Notes: a model not told the origin generated them from the sequence alone. 64,000 nucleotides of DNA from Geodermatophilus nigrescens (GCF_900129495.1 NZ_FQVX01000001.1:186001-250000); one strand, 5' to 3'. Shown: positions 49,637 through 58,851, counted from the first letter of the stretch. Numbers and translations: made by a program.

Positions 49637-50848
49637 GTGAGCTCTGCCGTGCGTTCGTACCTGTCCGTCTGGCGCCTGCCGTCGGCCCCCGTCCTGCTGC
49701 TCGCCGGCTTCGCCGGCCGGTTGCCCTCGGCGATGGTCCCGCTGGCGCTGCTGCTCATGGTGCAGCAGCAGACGGGGTCCTACGCCGTCGCCGGCCTCGC
49801 GTCGGCCACCTACGGCCTCGCGATGGCCGCGATGGCGCCCGTCCTCGGCCGGCTGGCCGACCGCCGCACCCCGCGGCCGGTCCTGCTGGCCCAGGCCGCC
49901 GCCTACCCGCTGCTGCTGGTCCTGCTCGTCGCCGTCGTCCTGGGCGGCGCGCCCACGCCGGCCGTCGTCGCCGCCGCGGCCGCCGCCGGCGCCGCGACGC
50001 CGCTGGTGTCGGGCACCGTCCGGGCGCTGTGGTCGCGGGTCGACCCCGCCGTCCGCGGCACCGCCTACGCCCTCGACGCCACCGCCACCGAGCTGGTCTT
50101 CGTCGCCGGTCCCACGGTCGTCGCCGCGCTGGCCGTGCTGGCGAGTCCCGCGTGGGCGCTCGCCGTCGCCGGCACCCTCGCCGTCTGCGGCGCCCTCGCC
50201 ATCGCGACGTCGGGTGCCATGCGCCGCTGGGTGCCCGTGCCGGCCGTCGAGCGCACCAGCCCCTTCGCCACCGTGCTCGCCCCCGGCATGCCGCGGGTGC
50301 TCGTCAGCGGCTCGGCGCTGATGCTCGGCTTCGGCGCGCTCGAGGTCGCCATCCCGGCGTTCGCCGACGAGTCCGGCTCGCCGGGCCTGTCGGGCCTGCT
50401 GCTGGCGCTGTGGTCGCTCGGCTCGGTGGCCGGCGGGCTCTGGTTCGGCGCCCGCGTGGTCAGCGCCTCGCTCCCGCGCCAGTACCGGTGGCTGCTGCTC
50501 GGCGTGACGATCGGCCTGGCGCCGCTCGTCGCGGCGTCGAGCCCCTGGGTGCTGGGCGCCCTGCTGTTCCTCGGCGGCACAGCCATCGCGCCGACGCTCA
50601 CCGTGCAGAGCTCGCTGGTGGGTTCGCTGGCCCCGGCGCACGCCACCACGGAGGCGTTCACCTGGCTGTCGACCATGGCCACCGGTGCCTCCGCGCTGGG
50701 CGCGGCGTTCGGCGGCGCGCTGATCGACTCCTCCGGCGTCACCGGGAGCCTGCTCCTGGCCGTCGCGGGCGCCGCGGCCGCCGTCGTCGTCACGCTGGTG
50801 CCCGGCCGGGCCGCGCCGGCCCGGCCGCGGGAGCGGGTGGCCGCCTGA
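49637..50848 (+). CDS. MFS transporter
   Basis: A 403-residue protein with twelve helices of the major facilitator superfamily. Helix 2-3 loop MAPVLGRLADRRTPRPVLL matches the conserved MFS motif A (GxLaDrxGrrxxL). It contains no obvious substrate signature; small-molecule efflux is likely given the divergent CGNR regulator. GTG 49637 or GTG 49649 may be the start; the latter begins closer to helix 1 and has a weak SD. A strong stem-loop ends the gene. Confidence 0.85.
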   Translation: MSSAVRSYLSVWRLPSAPVLLLAGFAGRLPSAMVPLALLLMVQQQTGSYAVAGLASATYGLAMAAMAPVLGRLADRRTPRPVLLAQAAAYPLLLVLLVAVVLGGAPTPAVVAAAAAAGAATPLVSGTVRALWSRVDPAVRGTAYALDATATELVFVAGPTVVAALAVLASPAWALAVAGTLAVCGALAIATSGAMRRWVPVPAVERTSPFATVLAPGMPRVLVSGSALMLGFGALEVAIPAFADESGSPGLSGLLLALWSLGSVAGGLWFGARVVSASLPRQYRWLLLGVTIGLAPLVAASSPWVLGALLFLGGTAIAPTLTVQSSLVGSLAPAHATTEAFTWLSTMATGASALGAAFGGALIDSSGVTGSLLLAVAGAAAAVVVTLVPGRAAPARPRERVAA

Positions 50849-50854
50849 CCTGCG

Positions 50855-50885
50855 CTCCCGGCCCGGGGACCCCCCGGGCTGGGAG
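50855..50885 (+). terminator. terminator hairpin after the MFS gene
   Basis: CTCCCGGCCCGGGG-acc-CCCCGGGCTGGGAG, a 14-bp stem with one G-T pair, seven bases after the stop. Confidence 0.7.
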
Positions 50886-50903
50886 TCGCTCCGGAGGCGC
50901 TGG

Positions 50904-50909
50904 TAGTCT
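50904..50909 (+). promoter_or_regulatory. -10 box TAGTCT of the tRNA operon
   Basis: TAGTCT lies 36 bases before the first tRNA, a normal distance for a processed tRNA leader; a -35 box could not be identified with certainty. Confidence 0.45.
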
Positions 50910-50944
50910 CTTCTCTCGGTGGTACCGGGGGAACTCGGACCCCG

Positions 50945-51033
50945 GGAGGCTTCGCCTAGTCCGGTCTATGGCGCCGCACTGCTAATGCGGTTTGGGTTAA
51001 TCCCCATCCCGGGTTCAAATCCCGGAGCCTCCG
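50945..51033 (+). tRNA. tRNA-Ser (anticodon GCT)
   Basis: An 89-base class II tRNA. Acceptor stem GGAGGCT pairs with AGCCTCC, followed by G as discriminator; anticodon loop CTGCTAA in stem GCA...TGC gives anticodon GCT (reads AGC/AGT). A long variable arm is present and the T-arm is CCCGGGTTCAAATCCCGG. CCA is not encoded. Confidence 0.95.
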
Positions 51034-51054
51034 CGCACGACAACTGAACACTCC

Positions 51055-51127
51055 GCACCCGTAGCTCAACGGATAGAGCATCTGACTACGGATCAGAAGG
51101 TTAGGGGTTCGAATCCCTTCGGGTGCA
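51055..51127 (+). tRNA. tRNA-Arg (anticodon ACG)
   Basis: A 73-base class I tRNA: acceptor GCACCCG pairs with CGGGTGC, discriminator A, D-arm GCTC...GAGC, anticodon stem-loop TCTGA-CTACGGA-TCAGA (anticodon ACG), T-arm AGGGGTTCGAATCCCTT. It lies 21 bases after tRNA-Ser and shares its promoter. CCA is not encoded. Confidence 0.96.
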
Positions 51128-51150
51128 CGTCTGGTTGAGACAGCACAGCG

Positions 51151-51176
51151 GCCCCGCACTCCCCGGAGTGCGGGGC
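51151..51176 (+). terminator. terminator of the tRNA operon
   Basis: GCCCCGCACTCC-cc-GGAGTGCGGGGC, a perfect 12-bp stem 23 bases after tRNA-Arg, extended by CAGC/GCTG after one mismatch and followed by a TGTGTG stretch. Confidence 0.8.
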
Positions 51177-51319
51177 TGCTGTGTGTCCGGGGACACCCGC
51201 CCGACCGGGTGAGATCGGGTCCGGGACGTCCGGGGCGCTACACCTGTTGCCCCCATGTCGCCTACGGTGCAGCGAGCCCGTGACCTGCGGGTATCGCCCT
51301 GCGCCGAGAGGTCCCCGCC

Positions 51320-53845
51320 ATGCCCGCCCTGCCGCCGCTGACCGATGACGGACACGCGACGACCGTGGTCGGCCGGCTGCTCGAGGTGGCGGCCGCGCAG
51401 CCCGGGGCGGTGGCGGTGGGGGATGCCGTCCGGCAGCTCACGTACTCCGGCCTGCTCGCCGAGGCCGCGGCGGTGTCCGACGCCGTCGCCCGACGGAACC
51501 CGGACCGCCATCCGGTCGGGGTCCTCTGCGGCCACGGCGTCGGGGCCGTGGTGGCGATCGTCGGCGTCGTCGTCTCGGGGTCCCCGGTCGTGGTGCTCGA
51601 CCCGACCACGCCCGCGGCCCGCCTGCGCTCCTACGTGGACTCCGCCGGCGCGGTCCTGTGCGTCGCGGACGAGCCGCGCGTGGCGGTGGCGCGCGAGGTC
51701 TGCGGCGACGTCGTCGTCCTCGACGGCCGGCGCGCCGACCTGCGCGTGGTCCCGCCCCGGCCGGGGCAGCCCACCGCACTCGCCTTCACCTCCGGCTCCA
51801 CCGGCCGGCCCAAGGGTGTCGCGTCCGGGTCGGCCTGGTACCTCCACGACGCGTACACCAACGCCACCGCGACCGGCTGCTACGGCCCCGGCGACACCGT
51901 GGCCGCCCTGCTCCCCATGGCCTTCAGCGCGGGCCTCGGGCTGACGATCGCCGGGCTGGTCAGCGGGGCGACACAGCAGCTCTTCGACCCGCGCACCCGG
52001 CCCGTGCGGGAGCTGTCCGGGTGGCTGCGCGAGGTGGGTGCCACGGTGCTCGTGGCGAGCCCGGCCATCCTGCGCGGCATCGTCGCCTCCAGCCCGCCCG
52101 GGACCACGCTGGACGGTCTGGCCCAGCTCACGATGGCCGGCGAGACGGTCCACGCCGCCGAGCTGGAGGCCGTGCGGCGGCTGGTGGGACCCGCCTGCGT
52201 GATCCGCAACCGGTACGGCTCCACGGAGACCGGGCTGATCTGCGAGCACGTCATGGGGCCCGGCGAGCCGCTCCCCCCGGGCGCGACGCCGGTGGGCCGG
52301 CCCGTCGCCGGCGTCCGCCTGCTGGTCCGGGACGAGCACGGCTCCGACGCAGCCACCGGCACCGGACGCCTGGTGGTGCAGTCGCGGTGGCTGACCGACG
52401 GCTACTGGCGGGCGCCCGAGGCCACCGCCGAGGTCTTCCGCGACCTCGGCGACGGCGTCCGCGAGTTCCTCACCAGCGACGCCGCCGTGATCTCCGACGA
52501 CGGGACCGTGCGGCTGCTGGGACGCACCGACCACAGCGTGAAGATCCGCGGGCACCTCGTCGAGCCCGGCGAGGTGGACGCCCTCCTGTTCGCGCAGCCC
52601 GAGATCCGCGAGGCGGTCACGGTCGGCGTCGTGTCCGAGGACACGGGCCGGGCGCGGCTGGTCTCCTACGTCGTGCCCGCCGGGGGCCGGCTCGAGGCGT
52701 CCTCGGTCCGCCGGGTCGTGCGCGCCGGGCTGCCGGCGTTCATGGTCCCCGAGCAGGTGGTCCTTCTGCCGGCGCTGCCCCGGACCGAGCGCGGCAAGCT
52801 CGACCGGGCCGCGCTGCCGCCGGCACCGGTCCTCGACCCCGGTGCGTGCCCGCCCCTCACCGACTGGGAGCGGGTGGTGGCCGGGGTCTTCGCGCGGGTC
52901 CTCGGTCTCGAGCGGGTCGGCCGCGACGCGGACTTCTTCGCCCTCGGCGGCGACTCCCTCGCGGCGGAGGAGCTGCTGGCCGCCGTCGCCTCCGAGCTCG
53001 ACGTCCCCGGGGCGACCCTGTCCACCGCCCTGCTGGCCGAGGCGCCGACCGTCGAGGCGTTCGCGGAGGCCGTCCGGCGGCACCGGAGGCCGGCGCACCC
53101 GACGCTGGTGCGACTCCGCGAGCACGGGGACCGCCCGCCGCTGTTCTGCCTGGCCGGGGCGGGAGCGGTCGCCGTCGGGTTCCGGCCGCTCGCGCAGCGC
53201 CTGCCGGCCGACCAGCCGGTGTACGCGCTGCAGGCGCACGGCCTCGAGGGCAGCGGGCGCCCGGACGGATCGGTCGAGGAGATGGCGGCCCGCGCGCTGC
53301 GGACCCTGCGCGACGTCCGGCCGCACGGCCCGTACCGGCTCGCCGGGCACTCACTGGGTGCCCTGGTGGCGCTGGAGGTGGCGCACCGGCTGCGGGCGGA
53401 GGGTGAGGACGTCGAGCTCCTGGCGGTCCTGGACAGCTTCCCGCCCGACCCGTCGTCCTCCCCGTCCCCCTTTGAGGGCGGCCCGCTGCGCCGGCTCAAG
53501 CGGGCCGTCGCCATCGCCACCGCGGGCGTCGTCCCCGACCGGGTCGGCAACTACTCGCGCTTCCACCTGCACGGCATGGCCGTCGCCCGCCGGTACCGAG
53601 GCCGCCCCTGGGCGGGGCGGACACTGGTCGTGGTGGCCTCGGACGACCCGTCGGCGCAGGCGCGGGCGGCCTGGGGGCCCTGGCTGGCCGGCCCGTCGGT
53701 GACCGTGCACGTCGCCGGCGACCACGTCGGGATGCTGCACGAGCCGCACGTCGGGGCGCTCGCCGAGGCGCTGACCGCGGAGCTCGCCGCCCTCGGCGCC
53801 GCCGTCCCGGGTCTCGACGCGGCCGCCGTCTCAGAGCGGGGCTGA
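51320..53845 (+). CDS. stand-alone NRPS-like enzyme: adenylation - carrier - thioesterase
   Basis: An 841-residue A-T-TE protein without a condensation domain. Adenylation core motifs: LAFTSGSTGRPKG (A3), NRYGSTETG (A5), LLGRTDHSVKIRG (A7/A8) and PRTERGKLDR (A10, catalytic Lys). The carrier protein follows at about 515-590 with DFFALGGDSL, pantetheinyl site Ser546. The thioesterase (about 610-830) has GHSLG with nucleophile Ser678 and a C-terminal GDHVGMLHEP His. A3 carries the NRPS-type fold but the substrate pocket code cannot be assigned by eye. Such enzymes activate an aryl, alpha-keto or amino acid and release it as an ester, dimer or lactone. No tailoring genes or phosphopantetheinyl transferase are adjacent. 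Confidence 0.88.
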   Translation: MPALPPLTDDGHATTVVGRLLEVAAAQPGAVAVGDAVRQLTYSGLLAEAAAVSDAVARRNPDRHPVGVLCGHGVGAVVAIVGVVVSGSPVVVLDPTTPAARLRSYVDSAGAVLCVADEPRVAVAREVCGDVVVLDGRRADLRVVPPRPGQPTALAFTSGSTGRPKGVASGSAWYLHDAYTNATATGCYGPGDTVAALLPMAFSAGLGLTIAGLVSGATQQLFDPRTRPVRELSGWLREVGATVLVASPAILRGIVASSPPGTTLDGLAQLTMAGETVHAAELEAVRRLVGPACVIRNRYGSTETGLICEHVMGPGEPLPPGATPVGRPVAGVRLLVRDEHGSDAATGTGRLVVQSRWLTDGYWRAPEATAEVFRDLGDGVREFLTSDAAVISDDGTVRLLGRTDHSVKIRGHLVEPGEVDALLFAQPEIREAVTVGVVSEDTGRARLVSYVVPAGGRLEASSVRRVVRAGLPAFMVPEQVVLLPALPRTERGKLDRAALPPAPVLDPGACPPLTDWERVVAGVFARVLGLERVGRDADFFALGGDSLAAEELLAAVASELDVPGATLSTALLAEAPTVEAFAEAVRRHRRPAHPTLVRLREHGDRPPLFCLAGAGAVAVGFRPLAQRLPADQPVYALQAHGLEGSGRPDGSVEEMAARALRTLRDVRPHGPYRLAGHSLGALVALEVAHRLRAEGEDVELLAVLDSFPPDPSSSPSPFEGGPLRRLKRAVAIATAGVVPDRVGNYSRFHLHGMAVARRYRGRPWAGRTLVVVASDDPSAQARAAWGPWLAGPSVTVHVAGDHVGMLHEPHVGALAEALTAELAALGAAVPGLDAAAVSERG

Positions 53846-54310
53846 GCCCGCCCGCCGCGCGGCCCGGGCGAGGGCCCGCGCGTGGGCGTCGCGCAGCAGG
53901 TCGCGCACCGTCGCCTCCGTCCGGGGGCCCGGGTCCACCACAGACACCCAGCCCAGCGACCCGTAGACGGGGTGGGCGAGGACGGTGTCGACGGCGTCCG
54001 GCGCGGGCTCGCCGGCGGCCGGCTCCTCGCGCGGCCCGCGGCCGACCAGCGCGGTGAAGCCCGCGGTGCCCGCGGCCACGTTGACCCGGAACGTGTCCGG
54101 CGACCGGTCCAGCCGCGAGGACCGGTCGCCGGGGACGTCCTTCGTGACCACGGTGGCGAACGGCTGGGTCCGCGGGACGACGCCGTCCGGGGCGACGTAC
54201 AGGAAGACGTCGCCCTCCGCCTCCTCGGGGGACCCGTCGCCCGGACCCGGCCGCAGCACGAGGACGCCGTCCAACGGGGTGACGGCCGCCAGGATCTCGT
54301 CGATGCTCAT
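53831..54310 (-). CDS. DUF6194-like protein
   Basis: A 159-residue soluble protein: MSIDEILAAVTPLDGVLVLR, RPGPGDGSPEEAEGDVFLY, APDGVVPRTQPFATVVTKDVPGD, then SSRLDRSPDTFRVNVAAG and HPVYGSLGWVSVVDPG. From memory this matches the small actinobacterial family DUF6194, function unknown; the layout resembles proteins that bind a small ligand. ATG 54310 is supported by loss of coding character upstream. It diverges from the MerR-type gene across 62 bases, so the regulator may control it, and overlaps the end of the NRPS-like gene by 15 bases. Confidence 0.72.
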   Translation of the reverse strand: MSIDEILAAVTPLDGVLVLRPGPGDGSPEEAEGDVFLYVAPDGVVPRTQPFATVVTKDVPGDRSSRLDRSPDTFRVNVAAGTAGFTALVGRGPREEPAAGEPAPDAVDTVLAHPVYGSLGWVSVVDPGPRTEATVRDLLRDAHARALARAARRAGSAPL

Positions 54311-54372
54311 GGCCTCGAGTGTCAGGTCCGGGTCCCTGTGGAGGCCTGGGCCCGGATGACCTGGGAGGACCC

Positions 54373-55074
54373 GTGACGACTCTCCACGGGCCGCTGCGGA
54401 CGGTCGACGTCGCCCGCCGGGCCGGGTGCTCGGTGCAGCAGGTGCGCGACCTCGAGGCCGAGGGCGTCCTGCTCCCCGCCGCACGCACCGCCTCGGGGCG
54501 CCGGGTGTTCACCGAGGCGCACGCGCGGGCCGCCCTCGCCCACCGCCTGCTGGCCGCCGCCGTCGGGCCGCGCGGCGCCGGGGACCTCGTCCGCGCCGCG
54601 CACCGCTGGCCCGACCCGGCCGTGCTGCGCCTGCTCGACGCCGCCCACGCGGCCCTCGCCGCCGAGCGGCGCGACCTCGCGCTCGCCCGCGAGGCGGCCG
54701 CCGCGATCACCGCGGAGCCCGTGGCCGACGTCCGGCCCACCGACGCGATGGGCGTGGCCGAGCTCGCCGGCGCCCTCGGGGTGCGGCCCTCGACGCTGCA
54801 CCACTGGGACGCCGAGGGGCTGGTCGTCCCGGGCCGCGACGCCACCGGCGCCCGCCGCTACGCCCCCGCGGACGTGCGGGACGCGCGGGTCGTCCACCAG
54901 CTCCGCCTCGCCGGGTACGGCATCGGTCCGCTGCGGGAGCTGCTGCCCGGGCTGCGCGCGGCACGTCGCCTCGGGGACGTGCGGGGCGCGCTCGCCGCCC
55001 GGGACGCGAGCGTCGACGCCCGCTCGCGGGCGCTGCTCGAGGGCGGCGCCGCCCTGGCCGGGCTGCTGCGCTGA
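54373..55074 (+). CDS. MerR-type regulator with two HTH units
   Basis: A 233-residue protein with two MerR-like helix-turn-helix segments. The first (about 8-50) reads RTVDVARRAGCSVQQVRDLE...RVFTEAHARAAL; the second (about 124-170) reads MGVAELAGALGVRPSTLHHWD...RRYAPADVRDARVV, which is the better fit to MerR (W-x-x-x-G-L and R-R-Y). A helical, Ala/Leu-rich dimer segment links them. No Cys cluster or ligand domain is visible. GTG 54373 has GGGAGGA upstream. A covalent pair of HTHs would suit binding of a direct-repeat or asymmetric operator. Confidence 0.8.
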   Translation: MTTLHGPLRTVDVARRAGCSVQQVRDLEAEGVLLPAARTASGRRVFTEAHARAALAHRLLAAAVGPRGAGDLVRAAHRWPDPAVLRLLDAAHAALAAERRDLALAREAAAAITAEPVADVRPTDAMGVAELAGALGVRPSTLHHWDAEGLVVPGRDATGARRYAPADVRDARVVHQLRLAGYGIGPLRELLPGLRAARRLGDVRGALAARDASVDARSRALLEGGAALAGLLR

Positions 55075-55215
55075 GGCAGTGGGGCAGCTGAGGGAGTGGG
55101 GCGGGGGGCCGGTCCTGGCGGTCTGGCCGCGTTGGTCGATCCTCCCAGCAGTGGGAGGCCACTCGATTGCCGGCTCCCCCGCCCGACACCACTGTGAGCG
55201 CCGTCACAGCGGGCG

Positions 55216-56076
55216 TCAACCCCGCCCGGGCGTGTCCTCCGTGCCGCGCGGGACGACCACCACCGGCACCGGCGCGGCCCGCACGATCCGGGTCGCGGTC
55301 GACCCGAGGAACACCCTGGCCAGCGGGCCGAGGCGCGACGAGCCGACCACCAGCAGGTCGCCGTCGGACCATCCGGCCGCCGCCACCGCCCCTGGCCAGC
55401 CCGAGCCCCGGGCCACCCGCGTGTCCGTCGTCCCCGGCAGGCGCGCGGCGACGGCGTCGAGCTCGGCCTGCGCCTGGCGCGCCCACGCGCTGCTGACCTC
55501 CCGCTCGACGTGCAGGCCCGTCTCCGACGGCAGCAGTGGGTCGCGGTCGGGCGCGAAGGTGACCAGCCGCAGCGGCACGCCCCACGCCGCGGCGGTGCGG
55601 GTCGCCCAGGCCAGCGCCGCCCGCGAGCGGTCGGTGCCGGCCCACGTACAGGTCACCCGGGTCACCCGCTCGCCCGGCGAGCCGGCGCGCGCGGCCAGCG
55701 CGAGCGGCACGGGGGAGGAGCGCAGCAGGTGCTCGGGCACCGCGCCGTCGCGGCCGAGCACGAGCAGTGAGCCGCCCACCTGCGTCACCACGCTGACCAG
55801 CCCGGCGGGCACCGACGGCGCCTCGACGGCGACCGTGCGCACCTCGCCGACGCCCGCCGTCCGTAGCGCGTGCGCCGCCCGGCCCTGGCGCGCGCGGGCG
55901 ACCTCGGCGACCCACGTCCGGTACTCCCGGTCCGCGCGCGGGTCGGGGAACCCGCGGGCGGTGACCGTGGCGACGACGACGTCGTCCCCGGCCGTGCGGG
56001 CGAGCACTGCGGCCAGCAGCAGGTGGGCGTCGCCGCGCTCCTCGAGGTCGGCGGGGTGCCCGACGACGAGCGTCAC
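55216..56076 (-). CDS. universal stress protein, two UspA domains
   Basis: A 286-residue protein with two tandem UspA folds (about 1-135 and 145-280). The first contains VTLVVGHPADLEERGDAHLL and GSLLVLGRDGAVPEHLL; the second VTRVTCTWAGTDRSRAALAWA and the ATP-type signature LLVVGSSRLGPLARVFLGST (GxxRxG...GS). The second domain has the complete nucleotide motif, the first does not. GTG 56076 overlaps the stop of the upstream permease (GTGA), so the two are coupled; the pairing of permease and Usp is common in actinobacteria. Confidence 0.88.
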   Translation of the reverse strand: MTLVVGHPADLEERGDAHLLLAAVLARTAGDDVVVATVTARGFPDPRADREYRTWVAEVARARQGRAAHALRTAGVGEVRTVAVEAPSVPAGLVSVVTQVGGSLLVLGRDGAVPEHLLRSSPVPLALAARAGSPGERVTRVTCTWAGTDRSRAALAWATRTAAAWGVPLRLVTFAPDRDPLLPSETGLHVEREVSSAWARQAQAELDAVAARLPGTTDTRVARGSGWPGAVAAAGWSDGDLLVVGSSRLGPLARVFLGSTATRIVRAAPVPVVVVPRGTEDTPGRG

Positions 56077-57497
56077 CGCGGGTCCCGCAGCCGCGAGTGG
56101 GTGCGCGCGTAGGTCACGTAGACGACCGCGGCGAGCGCCAGCCAGCCGGCGAACAGCAGCCAGGTGATCCCGGGGAGCCCGTAGAGGAGGTAGAGGCAGA
56201 ACAGCACCGAGAGGGCGGGCACGACGGGGTAGCCGGGCACCCGGAAGCCGCGCGGCAGGTCGGGGCGGGTCGACCGGAGCACCACCACCCCCACCGAGAC
56301 GACGAGGAAGGCGACGAGCGTGCCCATGCTGGTCAGGTCGATGAGGAAGTCCAGCGGCACGAACCCCGCCAGTGCCCCGACGAACAGCGCGACGGCGACC
56401 GTGCCGCGGACCGGGGTCAGCGTGCGACGGTCGACCCGGCTGAACAGCGACGGGACCATGCCGTCGCGGCTCATCGCGAACAGGATCCGGGTCTGGCCGT
56501 ACATCGTCACCAGCGTCACGGAGAAGATCGAGACCACCGCCCCGGCGGCCAGCACGATCGCCGGCCACCGGGAGCCGGTCACGTCCTCGAGGATCACCGC
56601 CAGGCCCGCCTCCTGGCCCTCGAAGGCCCCGGCGGCCTGTGCGCCCACCGCGGCGACGGCCACCAGCAGGTACACGACGGTCACCACGACCAGCGAGCCG
56701 ATGATCGCCCGCGGCAGCGTCCGCCGCGGGTCGCGCACCTCCTCGCCTGCCGTCGAGACGGCGTCGAGGCCGATGAAGCTGAAGAAGATCGACGACGCCG
56801 CGACGCCGACGCCGGCCGCGCCCAGCGGCGCGAACGGCGTCAGGTTGCCGGCGTCGAAGGCGGTGAGGGCGACCGCGGCGAAGAACAGCAGGACGGCGAT
56901 CTTGAGGACCACCATCACCGCGTTCGCCCGCGCCGACTCGCTGGCGCCGCGCACCAGCAGCAGCGCGCACAGCGTCACGAGCACGACGGCCGGGAGGTTG
57001 ACCACCCCGCCGGCGCCGGGCGCGAACGAGAGCGCGTCGGGGATGCGCAGGCCGACCGTGTCGTCGAGCAGCTCGTTGAGGTACTCGCTCCAACCCACCG
57101 ACACCGCGGCCGAGCTGACCGCGTACTCGAGCACCAGGCACCAGCCGACGACGTAGGCGACGACCTCGCCCAGCGTCGCGTAGGCGTAGGAGTAGGAGGA
57201 GCCGGCCACCGGGATGGTGGAGGCCAGCTCGGCGTAGCACAGCGCGGTGAAGCCGGCGGTGACCGCGGCCAGCACGAACGAGACGATCACCGCGGGGCCG
57301 GCCTCGGGCACCGCCGTGCTCATCACGAAGAAGATCCCGGTGCCGATGGTGGCGCCGATGCCGAGCCCCATGAGCTGGCCGACGCCCATCCGGCGGGCCA
57401 GCGCGCCGCCGTCCGGCTGCTCGGCGCCGGTCTCCTCGACCATCGCCGACACCGGCTTGCGCCGGAACAGCTGGCTGCCGGTGGACGGAGCACTCAC
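56073..57497 (-). CDS. APC-family amino acid permease
   Basis: A 474-residue transporter with twelve helices: LMGLGIGATIGTGIFF (conserved first helix, GxGIGxGIF), SFVLAAVTAGFTALCYAELAS, VAGSSYSYAYATLGEVVAY and FSFIGLDAVSTAGEEVRDP (the family motif FxGFDxxxTxxEE). Very similar to cationic amino acid transporter-type permeases, but substrate cannot be assigned. GTG 57497 has GGAGGT upstream. Upstream and on the same strand is a hydroxyacid oxidase gene, 25 bases away, and downstream a stress protein: one operon is likely. Confidence 0.88.
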   Translation of the reverse strand: MSAPSTGSQLFRRKPVSAMVEETGAEQPDGGALARRMGVGQLMGLGIGATIGTGIFFVMSTAVPEAGPAVIVSFVLAAVTAGFTALCYAELASTIPVAGSSYSYAYATLGEVVAYVVGWCLVLEYAVSSAAVSVGWSEYLNELLDDTVGLRIPDALSFAPGAGGVVNLPAVVLVTLCALLLVRGASESARANAVMVVLKIAVLLFFAAVALTAFDAGNLTPFAPLGAAGVGVAASSIFFSFIGLDAVSTAGEEVRDPRRTLPRAIIGSLVVVTVVYLLVAVAAVGAQAAGAFEGQEAGLAVILEDVTGSRWPAIVLAAGAVVSIFSVTLVTMYGQTRILFAMSRDGMVPSLFSRVDRRTLTPVRGTVAVALFVGALAGFVPLDFLIDLTSMGTLVAFLVVSVGVVVLRSTRPDLPRGFRVPGYPVVPALSVLFCLYLLYGLPGITWLLFAGWLALAAVVYVTYARTHSRLRDPR

Positions 57498-57522
57498 GGG
57501 GACCTCCTCGGCGACGGCCGGG

Positions 57523-58839
57523 TCAGGGGATGCGGCGCAGGACCTCGGGGGTCAGCTCGGCCACCGAGGTGTGGCCGGTCAGTCCGAGGGAGAGGTCGAA
57601 CTCGCCGAGCACGTCGGAGACGACCTGGCGCACCCCCTCCTCGCCGGCGAGCCCGAGGCCCCACGCGTAGGGCCGGCCGAGCAGCACGGCCCGGGCGCCG
57701 AGCGCCACGGCGACGAGCACGTCGGCGCCGCTGCGGATGCCGCTGTCGAGCAGCACCGGCGCGCGGTCGCCGACGGCGGCCACGACGTCGGGCAGCGCGT
57801 CCAGCGCGGAGATCGACCGGTCGACCTGCCGGCCGCCGTGGGTGCTCACCACCACGCCGTCGACGCCCTCGTCGAGCGCGCGGCGGGCGTCGTCGGGGTG
57901 CAGGACGCCCTTGAGCAGGATCGGCAGCCGGGTGCGGGCGCGCAGCCACGCGAGGTCGGCCCAGGTGATCGAGGGCCGCGAGTAGATGGCCTGGAAGGTC
58001 TCGACGGCGGCCCGCGGCAGCGGGGAGCGCAGGTTCTCCCGCAGCGGCCCCGGCCACGCGCGGGCCATCCCGACCATCGCCAGCACCGCGGCGAGCGTCG
58101 GCCGGGGCTGGCGGTCGCGGCCGGCGGCGTCGGCGGCCTGCGCGGGCGCGGCGTCGCCGGCCTCGGCGACCCGCTGCTCAGCCAGCCGCCGGAAGACCGG
58201 GTCGGAGGTGTACTGCGCGATGCCCTTGCCGAGCGCGAAGGGCAGGTGGCCGAGGTCGAGGTCGCGCGGGCGCCAGCCGAGCATCGTGGTGTCGAGGGTG
58301 ACGACCAGCGCCTCGCAGCCGGCCGCCTCGGCGCGCCCGACCAGGCTCTCCACCAGCTCGTCGGAGGTCGACCAGTACAGCTGGAACCAGCGCGGCGCGT
58401 CCCCCATCGCCTCCGCGCAGGTCTCCATGGGCACCGACGCCTGGTTGGAGAACACGAACGGCACGCCCAGCGACGCCGCCGCGCGGGCCACCGCGAGGTC
58501 GGCCTCCCGGTGCACCAGCTCCAGCGCGCCGACGGGGCCGAGCAGCAGCGGGGCGGGCAGCCGCCGGCCGAACAGCTCGACGGACGTGTCACGGGCGCTG
58601 ACGTCGCGCAGCACCCGGGGGACGACGGCCCAGCGGTCGAACGCGGCGCGGTTGGCCCGCTGCGTGTTCTCCTCGCCCGCGCCGCCGGCCACGTAGGCGT
58701 ACGCGCGGGCGGTCAGCCGGGCCTTGGCCCGGCGCTGCAGCGGCACCGCGGTGGTCGGCACCCGCGGCGTCCGGCCGTACACGCCGGCCCGGTAGACCTC
58801 GTTCTGGCGGCGGCGACCGGTCCCGGCTGCTGAGTCCAC
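57523..58839 (-). CDS. FMN-dependent alpha-hydroxy-acid oxidizing protein (lactate 2-monooxygenase-like)
   Basis: A 438-residue flavoprotein of the hydroxyacid oxidase family: [67 protein letters not shown] Lys block ([13 protein letters not shown]), and [14 protein letters not shown] with the catalytic His, then [12 protein letters not shown]. The extra insertion of about 50 residues relative to the oxidase at 24886 is typical of lactate monooxygenase-like members. GTG 58839 is chosen over longer frames because TACGGT stands six bases upstream on this strand, a leaderless arrangement. Begins an operon with the permease and stress protein. Confidence 0.88.
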   Translation of the reverse strand: MDSAAGTGRRRQNEVYRAGVYGRTPRVPTTAVPLQRRAKARLTARAYAYVAGGAGEENTQRANRAAFDRWAVVPRVLRDVSARDTSVELFGRRLPAPLLLGPVGALELVHREADLAVARAAASLGVPFVFSNQASVPMETCAEAMGDAPRWFQLYWSTSDELVESLVGRAEAAGCEALVVTLDTTMLGWRPRDLDLGHLPFALGKGIAQYTSDPVFRRLAEQRVAEAGDAAPAQAADAAGRDRQPRPTLAAVLAMVGMARAWPGPLRENLRSPLPRAAVETFQAIYSRPSITWADLAWLRARTRLPILLKGVLHPDDARRALDEGVDGVVVSTHGGRQVDRSISALDALPDVVAAVGDRAPVLLDSGIRSGADVLVAVALGARAVLLGRPYAWGLGLAGEEGVRQVVSDVLGEFDLSLGLTGHTSVAELTPEVLRRIP

Positions 58840-58845
58840 GCGGCC

Positions 58846-58851
58846 ACCGTA
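58846..58851 (-). promoter_or_regulatory. -10 box TACGGT for a leaderless start
   Basis: On the minus strand TACGGT is followed by six bases and then GTG 58839. Same logic as at 726 and 41197. Confidence 0.5.

Noticed and set aside
49554..49758. Extended N-terminus of the CGNR regulator
   Set aside because: The added residues are not conserved-looking, would overlap the MFS gene, and ATG 49554 has an SD directly upstream.
50945..51127. Genomic island inserted at the tRNA-Arg 3' end
   Set aside because: No integrase gene and no second copy of the tRNA 3' end was seen within the window, so only adjacency can be stated.
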